Assembly: GCF_011765625.1 (NCBI RefSeq)
Contig: NZ_CP050313.1
Span: 2,848,501-2,912,500 of the forward strand
Reading direction: 5' to 3'
DNA: 64,000 nucleotides
Source: Shewanella aestuarii
GTDB lineage: Bacteria > Pseudomonadota > Gammaproteobacteria > Enterobacterales > Shewanellaceae
The notes beneath the pieces are model-generated. The model did not search any database. It was not told where the DNA came from and saw only the letters and a list, made by a program, of their open reading frames with translations. Shown piece by piece: positions 55,031 through 63,872 of this stretch (position 1 is its first letter; the number at the start of each line of letters is the position of its first letter). The position numbers and the translations under genes were made by a program.

Positions 55031-57271
55031 TTAATGCAGTATGTCTTCTAAATGGTTTTGTTTAATAAAGTCGTGTAAAACGTGTCTAACTTCTAATGCA
55101 TTTGACTTTTCTAAACAATCACTTAGCAATACTTGCAATTGGCAATGAGACACACGTCTGATTAAATAATTAATCCGCGCTAAGCTGGCTTGATTCATAC
55201 TCAATTTTTGATAGCCCATCGCCACTAATAGCAAAGCACCATATGGCTCACCCGCCAACTCACCACAAACACTGACATCTAAATTAAACTGCTGGCAATC
55301 CTCTACGGCTCGTTTAAGCGCTCGTAAAATTCCCGGATGATAGCTGTCAAATAGCGAACTGACACTCGGATTATTGCGATCAACAGCCAATAAATATTGG
55401 GTTAAGTCGTTACTACCGACGGACACAAAATCCACCCTTTTAGCCACATCTTCTAATTGATATAAGAGTGCCGGGACTTCAAGCATTACCCCTATCGGTG
55501 GGCGAGCAATGCTAGTATTTAATTCGACATTTAACTCATTGTATGCTTGATCTAAATATTCCAATGTTTCATCTATTTCACCTAAATGACTCACCATAGG
55601 CAATAAAATCTGCAATTGCTTACCACTGCCACCAGCTTGTAACATGGCCCTTAACTGAACTAAAAATAATTCTGGGTGATCAAGCGATAGGCGGATCCCG
55701 CGCCAGCCAAGAAATGGGTTTTCTTCTTTGATAGGAAAATATGGCAGCGGTTTGTCACCGCCAACATCTAATGTTCGCATGACAACTGGTTTATCGCCTA
55801 CTGCATTTAATACGCGTTTATAAACTTTAATTTGCTCGGCTTCACTAGGAAATCGTTGATGAAGCATAAATGGAATTTCAGTACGATATAAGCCAATCCC
55901 GTCGGCACCTTCGGCAACGTTAGATTGGACACCGCTGAGTAGACCAGCATTAAGATAGAGATGAATTCTCTTACCATCAATGGTTTGTGAAGGTTGCGAT
56001 AACTCTGCCGAAAAGCGCTTTTGCTTTTCAACATCAGCATTAATAAGCACCTTGTATTCTGCAACCACAGTAGGCGATGGTGATACAAGTAATTGGCCAC
56101 GATTAGCATTTAAAACTAATAATTTACCATCTATATCCGTATCTGAATCTAATACTTGTTCAACACCAACCAGTGCTGGCACACCTAAAGCTCTTGCTAA
56201 GATAGCAGTGTGAGCATTCACACCGCCTAGCTTGGTAACTATGCCGGCTAATTTATGTCGAGGGAATTCAGCTAATAACGTCGCATCAACTTCTTTAGCA
56301 ACTAAAATTACCGGTGTTTCTGGCTCTAATTCAAGCTTGTCAGGTTCAATCAGTTGTCGTAACACTTTTTGGCCTAACTCACGAATATCACTGGCACGCT
56401 CCTTTAAATAAGGATCATCCATTGCCAAAAACTGCTCAATATAGCGGATCGATACTCGGCTAACCGCGGATTCTGCACGCCAACCTTCTGATACTTCTCG
56501 AACGTATTCCCCGCCAAGACTGTGTTCATCGAGCAATAATTGGAAAGCTGAGAATATGGAAGCCACATCATCGGCATTATCATTTTCAAAACGTTGCGAG
56601 ATTGAACTCAACATGCTTTTGCAGCGATTAATCGCTAGTTTCAAACGCGTAATCTCATGCTCAATGCTGTCACAAGCTAAATCAGGCTGTTCTAGGGTGA
56701 TGACGCCCCCCAAAACTAAGCCTTTGGCTATTGCAATACCGCTAGATGCTGGAGTCCCGTCAAATACCACCTGATGCTGTTCATTAGTAATAGCGGCTTT
56801 ATTTTTTAAACTGCGGATCACCACCGCTAGCTGAGCTGCCAAGGTCATTAAAAACGCTTCTTCATTTTCACTAAACTCTCTAGAATCAGCTTGCTGAACG
56901 ACAATCACCCCAACAACAATTTTTTGATAAATAATAGGAACAGCTAAGAAAGCACGATATTCCTCTTCATTAGCTTCGGGAAACAATTTAAATCGTGGGT
57001 GAATACGTGCATCGGCCAAATTAATGGCCTCTTCACGTTGAGCTGCCAAACCAACAAGACCTTGTGATAATGGCATTTTGACTGTGCCCACAGCAGACGG
57101 TTGTAAACCTTCAGTGGCACTTAGAACAAGTTGTTGTTGCTCAAGGAGGTAGACCGAGCAACACTCAGTCATCATGGCATGCTTAGTTTGCACAACTAAT
57201 AGTTTTAGTGCCGCATTTAATGAATTAGCCGCGGCAACCGACTGTGTAATATCCCTGAGCGTGCTAAGCAT
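55031..57271 (-). CDS. ptsP: PEP-protein phosphotransferase, nitrogen PTS (EI-Ntr)
   Basis: 746 aa (E. coli 748). An N-terminal GAF sensor domain (about 1-150; LRDITQSVAAANSLNAALKLLVV) is followed by the PTS enzyme I domains. The phospho-His motif is GGVNAHTAILARALGVPALVG, and the PEP-binding domain has FLGWRGIRLSLDHPELFL and EVPALLYQLEDVAKRVDFVSVGSNDLTQY. It starts the phospho-relay to NPr and EIIA-Ntr. It is 36 bp downstream of rppH, as in E. coli. Confidence 0.97.
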   Translation of the reverse strand: MLSTLRDITQSVAAANSLNAALKLLVVQTKHAMMTECCSVYLLEQQQLVLSATEGLQPSAVGTVKMPLSQGLVGLAAQREEAINLADARIHPRFKLFPEANEEEYRAFLAVPIIYQKIVVGVIVVQQADSREFSENEEAFLMTLAAQLAVVIRSLKNKAAITNEQHQVVFDGTPASSGIAIAKGLVLGGVITLEQPDLACDSIEHEITRLKLAINRCKSMLSSISQRFENDNADDVASIFSAFQLLLDEHSLGGEYVREVSEGWRAESAVSRVSIRYIEQFLAMDDPYLKERASDIRELGQKVLRQLIEPDKLELEPETPVILVAKEVDATLLAEFPRHKLAGIVTKLGGVNAHTAILARALGVPALVGVEQVLDSDTDIDGKLLVLNANRGQLLVSPSPTVVAEYKVLINADVEKQKRFSAELSQPSQTIDGKRIHLYLNAGLLSGVQSNVAEGADGIGLYRTEIPFMLHQRFPSEAEQIKVYKRVLNAVGDKPVVMRTLDVGGDKPLPYFPIKEENPFLGWRGIRLSLDHPELFLVQLRAMLQAGGSGKQLQILLPMVSHLGEIDETLEYLDQAYNELNVELNTSIARPPIGVMLEVPALLYQLEDVAKRVDFVSVGSNDLTQYLLAVDRNNPSVSSLFDSYHPGILRALKRAVEDCQQFNLDVSVCGELAGEPYGALLLVAMGYQKLSMNQASLARINYLIRRVSHCQLQVLLSDCLEKSNALEVRHVLHDFIKQNHLEDILH

Positions 57272-57307
57272 CTTGCTCTCCTTTAATAAGTTAACAAGGA
57301 TAAATAG

Positions 57308-57829
57308 TTAACTGCGATTACGACCTCTTTTTTTGTTATGCGGCTCTCGTGTTTGCAAGGCTAGTGTCGTGGCTGCAAATTCTTTCATTACTTTTCGATA
57401 TACATCACGCTTAAATGACACCACCTGCCGAACAGGATACCAATAGCTTACCCAACGCCAATCATCAAACTCAGGATGACCTGATGAGTTTAAATTAATT
57501 GTATTGTCATGACCTTTAAGTTGTAGCAAATACCATTTCTGTTTTTGGCCGATACACACAGGCTTACTTTCTTGACGAATCAGACGTTTAGGTAAACGAT
57601 AACGTAACCATGACCGCGAAGTTGTTAAAATTTGAACATGTTCAGGCCTTAAGCCGACTTCTTCGTACAATTCACGATACATAGCTTGCTCAGCAGTTTC
57701 GCCATCATCAAGCCCACCTTGTGGAAATTGCCAAGAATGTTGACCAAATCGTCTTGCCCACATTACTTGACCAAACTTATTACAGATAATGATGCCCACA
57801 TTTGCGCGAAAGCCGTCGCTATCAATCAC
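57308..57829 (-). CDS. rppH: RNA pyrophosphohydrolase RppH (Nudix)
   Basis: Removes pyrophosphate from mRNA 5' ends to trigger decay. 173 aa. [39 protein letters not shown] leads to the Nudix box (residues 38-60: [23 protein letters not shown]). It heads rppH-ptsP-TSUP, divergent from mutH across an 874-bp spacer. Confidence 0.97.
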   Translation of the reverse strand: MIDSDGFRANVGIIICNKFGQVMWARRFGQHSWQFPQGGLDDGETAEQAMYRELYEEVGLRPEHVQILTTSRSWLRYRLPKRLIRQESKPVCIGQKQKWYLLQLKGHDNTINLNSSGHPEFDDWRWVSYWYPVRQVVSFKRDVYRKVMKEFAATTLALQTREPHNKKRGRNRS

Positions 57830-57940
57830 ATGGACTCCAAATTAACAAAATATAATTATTGTGATTGTTTCACAAAGCATGCTTGTCGGCAAACCCCTAT
57901 TTACAACATATTTATGGATAAGTCTAAAGATTTGGCAACT

Positions 57941-57995
57941 TTATCAACAACAACATGAGGTAACATATTAGTTTATCCACAAAATCTGTGGATAT
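57941..57995. promoter_or_regulatory. DnaA-box cluster A of candidate DARS2-like locus
   Basis: A perfect box TTATCCACA at 57973-57981 faces TGTGGATAT at 57987-57995 (reverse strand ATATCCACA, one mismatch), with a 5-bp gap. A further one-mismatch box TTATCAACA lies at 57941-57949. DnaA box consensus is TTWTNCACA. Confidence 0.7.
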
Positions 57996-58202
57996 GTCTG
58001 TTTGCAACTTAAATAAACGTGAGTAAATGTACTGAATTACGACTCATCGCTATTCAACTACAAAATACCATAGCAAACAAAAAACCTTTACTATCAGAAT
58101 GATAAGATGCAACCAAAACAACAAAAACACAGACAACCCAGCGCTGTTTACTTTTTAATCACACACAAAGTTATTCAATAAGCCTGAGTTACCAAATAAA
58201 AC

Positions 58203-58211
58203 TTATTCACA
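58203..58211 (+). promoter_or_regulatory. DnaA box TTATTCACA
   Basis: Perfect match to TTWTNCACA, lying between the two paired clusters. Confidence 0.6.
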
Positions 58212-58307
58212 AATAACAATAGTTATTTCGATTTTTTTTCATTTTTTTAGTGTTAAAAGTCATTGACGCGAGCTTTTTCTTCAGTTAAACGCAACATTTT
58301 TATTGTG

Positions 58308-58342
58308 TTATCCAGCAATTCTGTGGATAACTATGTGAAAAA
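58308..58342. promoter_or_regulatory. DnaA-box cluster B of candidate DARS2-like locus
   Basis: Three sites: TTATCCAGC at 58308-58316 (two mismatches), then after 5 bp a perfect reverse box TGTGGATAA at 58322-58330, then after 3 bp TGTGAAAAA at 58334-58342 (reverse TTTTTCACA, fits TTWTNCACA). The 5-bp head-to-head spacing repeats that of cluster A. Confidence 0.7.
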
Positions 58343-58703
58343 TACAAGGAATAGTCGCGAGTAACTTTTTCAATTGACAGTTTAAACTTGACCTTTTTAA
58401 TTATAAATAACTAAATTTCATTAACTTACAGTAATAGTAAGCCACGGTATAACTTAAGCAAATCGCAGAGTTTATTTTTTCAGCAGCAACAATATAAGAT
58501 ATGACTATGGCCTTCTCATATTGGTAATGAAACAATAACGCCCCACAGAAACTTGATACTTGAATATATCATTGAGCTTGATAACTTAGATGACAAATCC
58601 AAGTATTAGCTATATAAATCATCTATATACTTTAAGTGGTAATTTGTTGTTGATACCCTTACTACACAGCCCTGTTGTCGCCTGATAAATACCAAAGGTC
58701 ATT

Positions 58704-59372
58704 ATGTCAAAATCATCACCTAAAGATTTAGCTGAACTAATGCAACGTGCTAATTTAATGGCAGGAATTTCATTAGCCGATATTGCCAATGACAATGGCA
58801 TTACCGTGCCAGATAACCTCAGAAGAGATAAAGGCTGGATTGGGCAGTTGATAGAATTAGAACTCGGGGCAATGGCAGGTTCCAAACCTGAGCAAGATTT
58901 TCTGCACTTAGGCGTTGAACTTAAAACCATCCCGATAGACCATACTGGCAAACCTCTTGAAACGACTTATGTCACTGTCGCTCCCTTAACTAACATACAG
59001 GGACTAACATGGGAAAATAGCCTCGTTTACCACAAATTACAACGTGTTCTATGGATACCTGTCGAAGGGGACAGAAGTATTCCGGTGGGTCAAAGAAGAA
59101 TAGGCACGCCGCTCCTTTGGTCGCCCTCAGCTTCAGAAATGTCATTGTTAAAACAAGATTGGGAAGAGATTATGGAACTCATTGCACTGGGTAAAGTCGA
59201 CACAATCACAGCTCGACATGGCGAGGTACTTCAACTAAGACCCAAAGCCGCTAACAGCCAAGCCTTAACCGAAAGTATTGGTCCTGATGGTCAAACTCAA
59301 TTATCTAATCCTCGAGGCTTCTATTTAAAGATAGCATTCACTCAACAAATCCTAACCCATGCATTCAACTAA
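58704..59372 (+). CDS. mutH: DNA mismatch repair endonuclease MutH
   Basis: Nicks the unmethylated strand at hemimethylated GATC. 222 aa. The catalytic residues are in [12 protein letters not shown]: Asp65, Glu72 and Lys74, as E. coli D70/E77/K79. [24 protein letters not shown], then [11 protein letters not shown], match MutH. AAAGGT precedes the ATG. Its presence implies Dam-directed mismatch repair. Divergent from rppH. Confidence 0.97.
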   Translation: MSKSSPKDLAELMQRANLMAGISLADIANDNGITVPDNLRRDKGWIGQLIELELGAMAGSKPEQDFLHLGVELKTIPIDHTGKPLETTYVTVAPLTNIQGLTWENSLVYHKLQRVLWIPVEGDRSIPVGQRRIGTPLLWSPSASEMSLLKQDWEEIMELIALGKVDTITARHGEVLQLRPKAANSQALTESIGPDGQTQLSNPRGFYLKIAFTQQILTHAFN

Positions 59373-59620
59373 ACTTTTTCTATTAACTAAACTCTAGAAT
59401 ATTTTCGAGTCATCAACTTTCTTTGTACGATCTGTAACACACTAACCACAGATAACGTTGCCCAAATGTAAAATTAAAGTTGAAATTTCTAATATTAACT
59501 CTTTATTTAACATTTTCTGTGCCTGTATTGATCTAAATCACAATTATCACTAACACAACTTAGGTTTTTTCGCTAAAATGCCGCCTCACTTTAACCGCAA
59601 TTGGGAAGCTATTTAAACCA

Positions 59621-60715
59621 GTGAGAGCCAGTAGACAAACGAAAAAACTGCTGTTTGCTATATTAGCTTGGTGTATAGCTATGGCTGCATTTGTGTTTTT
59701 TCGATATGCACAAACTCCCGAATTACCTCAATGGGCAGTAGGTCAAGCCGACCTAGCTACACTCGCCATTTTTATGGGATTCATTTTTGGTAGCCTGCAT
59801 TGGATGTCTAATCTTATTGCTGATTTTAGTGCGATTAATCGACTGCCCTATTTATTCTCGGTGATATTTAAAGGCTTGTTCCTATTATTAGGTGCAACAA
59901 CATTGGCCTATGTGATCCAGTTTTTGAATATGTGGGCGGTCGAAAACCATATGGTGACCTTGCGACAAATGCTTACCACCCATGTTTTATACAGCCCATC
60001 GTTTCAGGCTTTACTGGTCTACTTAGTCGTTGTGCGTGTTGGCTTAGCATTTATTGAACAAATGAGTTTGCTAGTTGGCCCAAGGGTACTTCTTAATATT
60101 GGTTTAGGTAACTATCATCGTCCTCGATACGAACAAAGACTCTTTTTATTTGTCGATATGACCTCCTCCACGTCTCATGCAGAATCACTAGGTGATTATA
60201 GATTTTCTCGTTTAATACAAGATAGCTTCAGTCTATTAGCCGATACAGTGGTCAATAACGATGCTGAAATTTATCGTTATATGGGTGATGCGGTGTTAAT
60301 TCACTGGCCGCTTGAAGAGGGTGTCCAATATGACCGTTGTCTAAATATTTACTTTGATTTTTGCCAAGAGCTAAATTGGCAGCGGGCATACTTTGAAGAA
60401 CAATATGGCTTTGTACCTAAGTTTAAAGCCGCTGCGCACTGTGGCCAGGTGGTTGCTGCAGTTGTTGGAGTTCATAAACAAGAAATTAGTTTCTTTAGTG
60501 ATGTGCTTAACACGCTCGCGCGTTTACAAGACCAATGCAATCCTCTTGGGCAAAGAATGTTATTATCTGGTGATGTAGTACAACGTTTAGAGCAACAAGA
60601 TAGTATGTACCAATTACAAAACTTAGGCTTAGTGCCGCTAAAAGGTAAGCAGCACCCTATTGAGGTTTACGGTGCAAGCAGAAAACAGCCTCCCCACAAT
60701 AAACCCCGTACTTAG
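59621..60715 (+). CDS. cyaC: Membrane-bound class III adenylate cyclase
   Basis: 364 aa. The N-terminal half has about four to five membrane helices (LLFAILAWCIAMAAFVFFRYA, LATLAIFMGFIFGSLHWM, LFSVIFKGLFLLLGATTLAYVI, FQALLVYLVVVRVGLAFI). The class III catalytic domain begins FLFVDMTSSTSHAESLGDYRF and has YRYMGDAVLIHWP with the second metal-binding Asp, and AAAHCGQVVAAVVG. It makes cAMP for CRP. In Shewanella oneidensis, CyaC next to oxyR is needed for anaerobic respiration; the symbol rests on that context. Start is GTG 59621. No good Shine-Dalgarno. Confidence 0.85.
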   Translation: MRASRQTKKLLFAILAWCIAMAAFVFFRYAQTPELPQWAVGQADLATLAIFMGFIFGSLHWMSNLIADFSAINRLPYLFSVIFKGLFLLLGATTLAYVIQFLNMWAVENHMVTLRQMLTTHVLYSPSFQALLVYLVVVRVGLAFIEQMSLLVGPRVLLNIGLGNYHRPRYEQRLFLFVDMTSSTSHAESLGDYRFSRLIQDSFSLLADTVVNNDAEIYRYMGDAVLIHWPLEEGVQYDRCLNIYFDFCQELNWQRAYFEEQYGFVPKFKAAAHCGQVVAAVVGVHKQEISFFSDVLNTLARLQDQCNPLGQRMLLSGDVVQRLEQQDSMYQLQNLGLVPLKGKQHPIEVYGASRKQPPHNKPRT

Positions 60716-60767
60716 TTTTCTCTGAGTTATCAGTGTGCAGCTATATTTTAGATCTTGTAGCTGTAGA

Positions 60768-61682
60768 CTATTTCATATTCTGTGGCATTAGTTTTTGCTG
60801 AATCGCTAAGCCTAAAGTTCTAAAGGTGGCAATTCGACTCGTGGTTTGTCGCCACACTAAACCTATATCTCGATAAGGTGCTTCACCCGGTGGTGTCATC
60901 ACCTGTAAATCAGTGTCATTCAATATACCAGCATCAATAGCCATTTGCGGCAAAAAGGTGGTACCCAGTTTACTGTTTACCATCTGCACTAATGTGTGCA
61001 AACTCGTCGCGGCAAATGGATTGATTTTGGCGCTGTCGCCTAATTGACAAGCAGTAATAGCATGGCCAGTGATACAGTGTTCTGTTTGCAATAAAAAGAT
61101 ACTTTCATCAGGCATGGCTTGATAATCTAGCGGGGTATTCATGTCTTGTGACATGTCTTTGTGAACGACCATTTTGAAAAGATCTATTCCCACTTTCATG
61201 CTATGAAAGCCACTCGTATCAACAGGTAACGCTAAAATTAGTAAGTCTAACTCCCCTTTACCTAATGCGTCTAATAACCTATCTGTAGTGTCTTCTTTTA
61301 ACAGTAACGATAATTGAGGAAATTCCTGCTGACATAGCTTTACAACGCGGCTCAATAAAAAAGGGGCAATTGTTGGAATACAACCTAAACGGATCTCCCC
61401 CGTCATCGGCGCTCCTTGATTTTTCACCAGTTCGACTAAATCATCAACATTAGTTAAGATACTTCTGGCCCGTTCAACAACCTCTTCTCCAATAGCTGTA
61501 AACATAAACGATTTATGATCACGTTCAATCAGTTGATAGCCCAACTGCTCTTCTAAATTTTGAATCCCACTAGATAAGGTTGACTGACTCACAAAACAAG
61601 TTTTAGCTGCACGGTTAAAGTTTTGTTCTTGATGGAGATTCACTAAGTAATAGAGGTTTTTAAGGCTTGGCAGTGTTTTCAT
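60768..61682 (-). CDS. oxyR: Hydrogen peroxide-sensing regulator OxyR
   Basis: 304-aa LysR-type regulator. Helix-turn-helix: NFNRAAKTCFVSQSTLSSGIQNLEEQLG. Effector domain: IRLGCIPTIAPFLL and LRTDxL-like LLDALGKGELDLLILAL. The redox pair Cys203 and Cys212 (EHCITGHAITAC) has the same 9-residue spacing as E. coli C199/C208. S. oneidensis OxyR is a known activator and repressor. The start at 61682 (MKTLPSLKNLYYLV) is from homology; 16 more codons are open upstream. Confidence 0.93.
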   Translation of the reverse strand: MKTLPSLKNLYYLVNLHQEQNFNRAAKTCFVSQSTLSSGIQNLEEQLGYQLIERDHKSFMFTAIGEEVVERARSILTNVDDLVELVKNQGAPMTGEIRLGCIPTIAPFLLSRVVKLCQQEFPQLSLLLKEDTTDRLLDALGKGELDLLILALPVDTSGFHSMKVGIDLFKMVVHKDMSQDMNTPLDYQAMPDESIFLLQTEHCITGHAITACQLGDSAKINPFAATSLHTLVQMVNSKLGTTFLPQMAIDAGILNDTDLQVMTPPGEAPYRDIGLVWRQTTSRIATFRTLGLAIQQKLMPQNMK

Positions 61683-61773
61683 ATAATCGATTATATAACC
61701 AGTAAATAATTCAAATAATGAATTAGTCAATGATAAATAACAAGCTTTTAAACTCCGTTTAGCTCACGAAATA

Positions 61774-61808
61774 TAAAAAAAATGCCCCTTATTATAAAGG
61801 AGCATTTT
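61774..61808 (-). terminator. Terminator of hptA
   Basis: On the minus strand AAAATGCTCCTT, loop TATAAT, AAGGGGCATTTT then T-rich sequence. It lies about 27 bp after the hptA stop. Confidence 0.85.
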
Positions 61809-61834
61809 CATTCACATTCTGGCTATTTGCCAAA

Positions 61835-62200
61835 TTAAGCTTTTGCTTCTAAAAATAGTTTTAATTGCTGTAAATCGGCTTCAGCATGCTCAACGATTTG
61901 GGCTAACCAAGCTTGATGCTCAACTTCCCATTTAGATTCTTCGCCATGCTGTAATAGCTGTGCAAACTGCTGAATGCGCTTCAGACCAACAGAACCAGCG
62001 GCACCTTTAAACTTATGCGCTTCTGAACACAAGGTATCTTTATCATTCGCATCACTAGCTTGAACTAAACCACCTACATATTCAGGCATTAACTGTTCAA
62101 AAAGTACGACACTTTTTAGTAAAGTACCGGCTCCAATTGCGCTGATATATTGCTCAAGAGTATTAAGATCCAAAATAGCATCTAGTTGCGTTGCGGACAT
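61835..62200 (-). CDS. hptA: Histidine phosphotransfer protein HptA
   Basis: 121-aa free HPt domain, all helical. The phospho-accepting His is His62 in EAHKFKGAAGSVGLKRIQQF, a motif close to the ArcB C-terminal HPt. In Shewanella, ArcB lacks its HPt and the sensor ArcS passes phosphate through HptA to ArcA. Its presence here is a strong pointer to Shewanella. It has no kinase partner in the window. Confidence 0.93.
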   Translation of the reverse strand: MSATQLDAILDLNTLEQYISAIGAGTLLKSVVLFEQLMPEYVGGLVQASDANDKDTLCSEAHKFKGAAGSVGLKRIQQFAQLLQHGEESKWEVEHQAWLAQIVEHAEADLQQLKLFLEAKA

Positions 62201-62418
62201 GTGAGGTACCTCGATAAATGTTCTAAGTCTATAAAATATTGATTCATAATACCCAGTCTACTTCTCTATGCAAGCTTTGTGCGGCGCTGAGGTCTATAAT
62301 CTAAAAACTGAAACACTACCTTAACAAGCTGATAAACTTAGCACCTCAACGCTGAAAAAAACATCGTAACAAATCACGATGAACTCATTATAAAGTATTA
62401 GGATGTGGAATTTTAAGA

Positions 62419-63351
62419 TTAGGGTATCTCGCTCCCCTGTCCGCCATGCAAAGCAAGCTGCTGTGTAATGGCGACAATTCCTTCCCAACGATACCCGCAC
62501 CAATCAGGTGCAAGCAATAATGGTTTTTTAGCGTATGCTGTAACACGATGAAAAATGACATTTTTTGGTGTTAGCCTAATTAACTTAGCCGCAGCTTCTG
62601 CATATTCGGTTAAATCTAATAGTTTCATACCTTGATAACGCCACTGCTTAGCCATAGTGCTACCTTCAACAATATGCAAAGGATGCAACTTGATGCCATC
62701 CACGCCTGTTGCAAGCACACTTTGTAAACTGCTTATATAGTCATCTAAGGTTTCTCGTGGAAGTCCCAAAATTAGATGGCAACATACTTTCAAACCGCGT
62801 GCTCGCGCACGTTTAACCGTATCTGCATAAGCGGCAAAATTATGGCCACGATTAATCAATTTAAGGGTTGTGTCGTTAGCGGTTTGTAAGCCTAATTCTA
62901 ACCAGACATCAATACCCGTTTGTTGATAGCTTACCAATAAATCCAATACCTCGTCTGGTACACAATCAGGCCGAGTACCAATATGCAATGCAACAATTTG
63001 CGTATCTGCAATGGCTTGATCATATTTATCTTTAAGTTGCTGATACTCTTCATAAGTAGAAGTGTAGGCTTGAAAATAAGCAATGTATTGCTCATCACTA
63101 TGTGTTCGACTGATCCTATCATTGGCCTTTATATTGATTTTGGCAGTATCTAATTGCGTCGCGATCGTATGAAACTCACCTTGTTGTGAATTAAACGATG
63201 CCACATTACAAAAAGTACAACCTCCTTTACCTAAGGTTCCATCTCGATTAGGGCAAGTGAACTTGGCATCTATTGTAAGTTTTTTAAGTCTTTTACCATA
63301 ACGCAGTTTACAATCTGCGCCATAAGTATTGACGAAATCATCCAAGCCCAT
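62419..63351 (-). CDS. yhcC: Radical SAM protein YhcC (TIGR01212)
   Basis: 310 aa. The [4Fe-4S] motif is in FTCPNRDGTLGKGGCTFCN (C-x11-C-x2-C), the arrangement typical of YhcC. The rest has VALHIGTRPDCVPDEVLDLL, DVWLELGLQT and LKVCCHLILGLPRE. Function not established; E. coli yhcC is also upstream of gltB. It is divergent from gltB here. Confidence 0.95.
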   Translation of the reverse strand: MGLDDFVNTYGADCKLRYGKRLKKLTIDAKFTCPNRDGTLGKGGCTFCNVASFNSQQGEFHTIATQLDTAKINIKANDRISRTHSDEQYIAYFQAYTSTYEEYQQLKDKYDQAIADTQIVALHIGTRPDCVPDEVLDLLVSYQQTGIDVWLELGLQTANDTTLKLINRGHNFAAYADTVKRARARGLKVCCHLILGLPRETLDDYISSLQSVLATGVDGIKLHPLHIVEGSTMAKQWRYQGMKLLDLTEYAEAAAKLIRLTPKNVIFHRVTAYAKKPLLLAPDWCGYRWEGIVAITQQLALHGGQGSEIP

Positions 63352-63872
63352 TTAATACCTCTTTATCATAAAAAAGGCGGCTAATTTAGGTTAAATTGAA
63401 ATAACAAACCTAGATTTAAATCAAATAAACACTATCTAGTTCTTTGTATATTTTAGTTTTAGATAATCCAAGCTGAATTTTCAAACCATTTCGGCTAAAT
63501 TTTAAATTACCAAAAGTGAATATTTAGTCAAAAAACACACAATTCTATTAATTGACTGTGTTTGATATAAAATTCACTATTTTTATTTCAAAATCAATTC
63601 ACTTTCGTTGTTACCAAAAAGTTACAAAACCAGCTAATAAACACTAAAATTCTTTTTATTCATAACGTTATACGAAAAAACCAACAGTTTACGTTAACGT
63701 AAACATGGTAGAATGTTACGTCTAGTTAGTAATAATATTTCAAAATGATGCAATAATTGCGTTTGACCTTTAGCTTAAGTCAGTTTAATTTGAGAGGTTC
63801 GGGTGCATATCTATGGAATTTTTTCACATTTACCCCGAGTCGTATCTAGTAGAGGTTTTAGGGGGTTTTTGT
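63352..63872. other. Divergent intergenic region, yhcC / gltB
   Basis: 521 bp, AT-rich, with no gene. It contains a perfect 18-bp palindrome at 63687-63704 and a likely -10 box TAGAAT at 63709-63714 (separate entry). A long 5' leader (about 150 nt) precedes gltB. Confidence 0.6.
63687..63714 (+). promoter_or_regulatory. gltB promoter with perfect palindromic operator
   Basis: GTTTACGTTAACGTAAAC (63687-63704) is an 18-bp perfect palindrome placed where the -35 and spacer would lie before TAGAAT (63709-63714). It resembles the LiuR operator described for Alteromonadales/Vibrionales, whose regulon I recall including gltBD in Shewanella. Its position over the promoter implies repression. Promoter and regulator are inferred. 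Confidence 0.6.

Larger units (their letters stand above)
57830..58703. other. Long non-coding spacer with DnaA boxes, rppH / mutH
   Basis: 874 bp, strongly AT-rich, with no ORF that looks real. It contains seven DnaA-box-like sites (separate entries). There is also a TGTGA-N5-TCACA palindrome (57860-57874), which is one base short of the CRP spacing. A long non-coding region with this content suggests a replication-control locus rather than just divergent promoters. Confidence 0.7.

Noticed and set aside
57860..57874. TGTGA-N5-TCACA palindrome upstream of rppH as a CRP site
   Set aside because: CRP needs a 6-bp spacer; this has 5.
57830..58703. Chromosomal oriC
   Set aside because: The DnaA boxes are suggestive, but there is no dnaA, mnmG or other origin-linked gene nearby and no obvious 13-mer unwinding repeats; a DARS-type site fits better.
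58619..58951. 110-codon frame antisense to mutH
   Set aside because: Shadow of the mutH gene.
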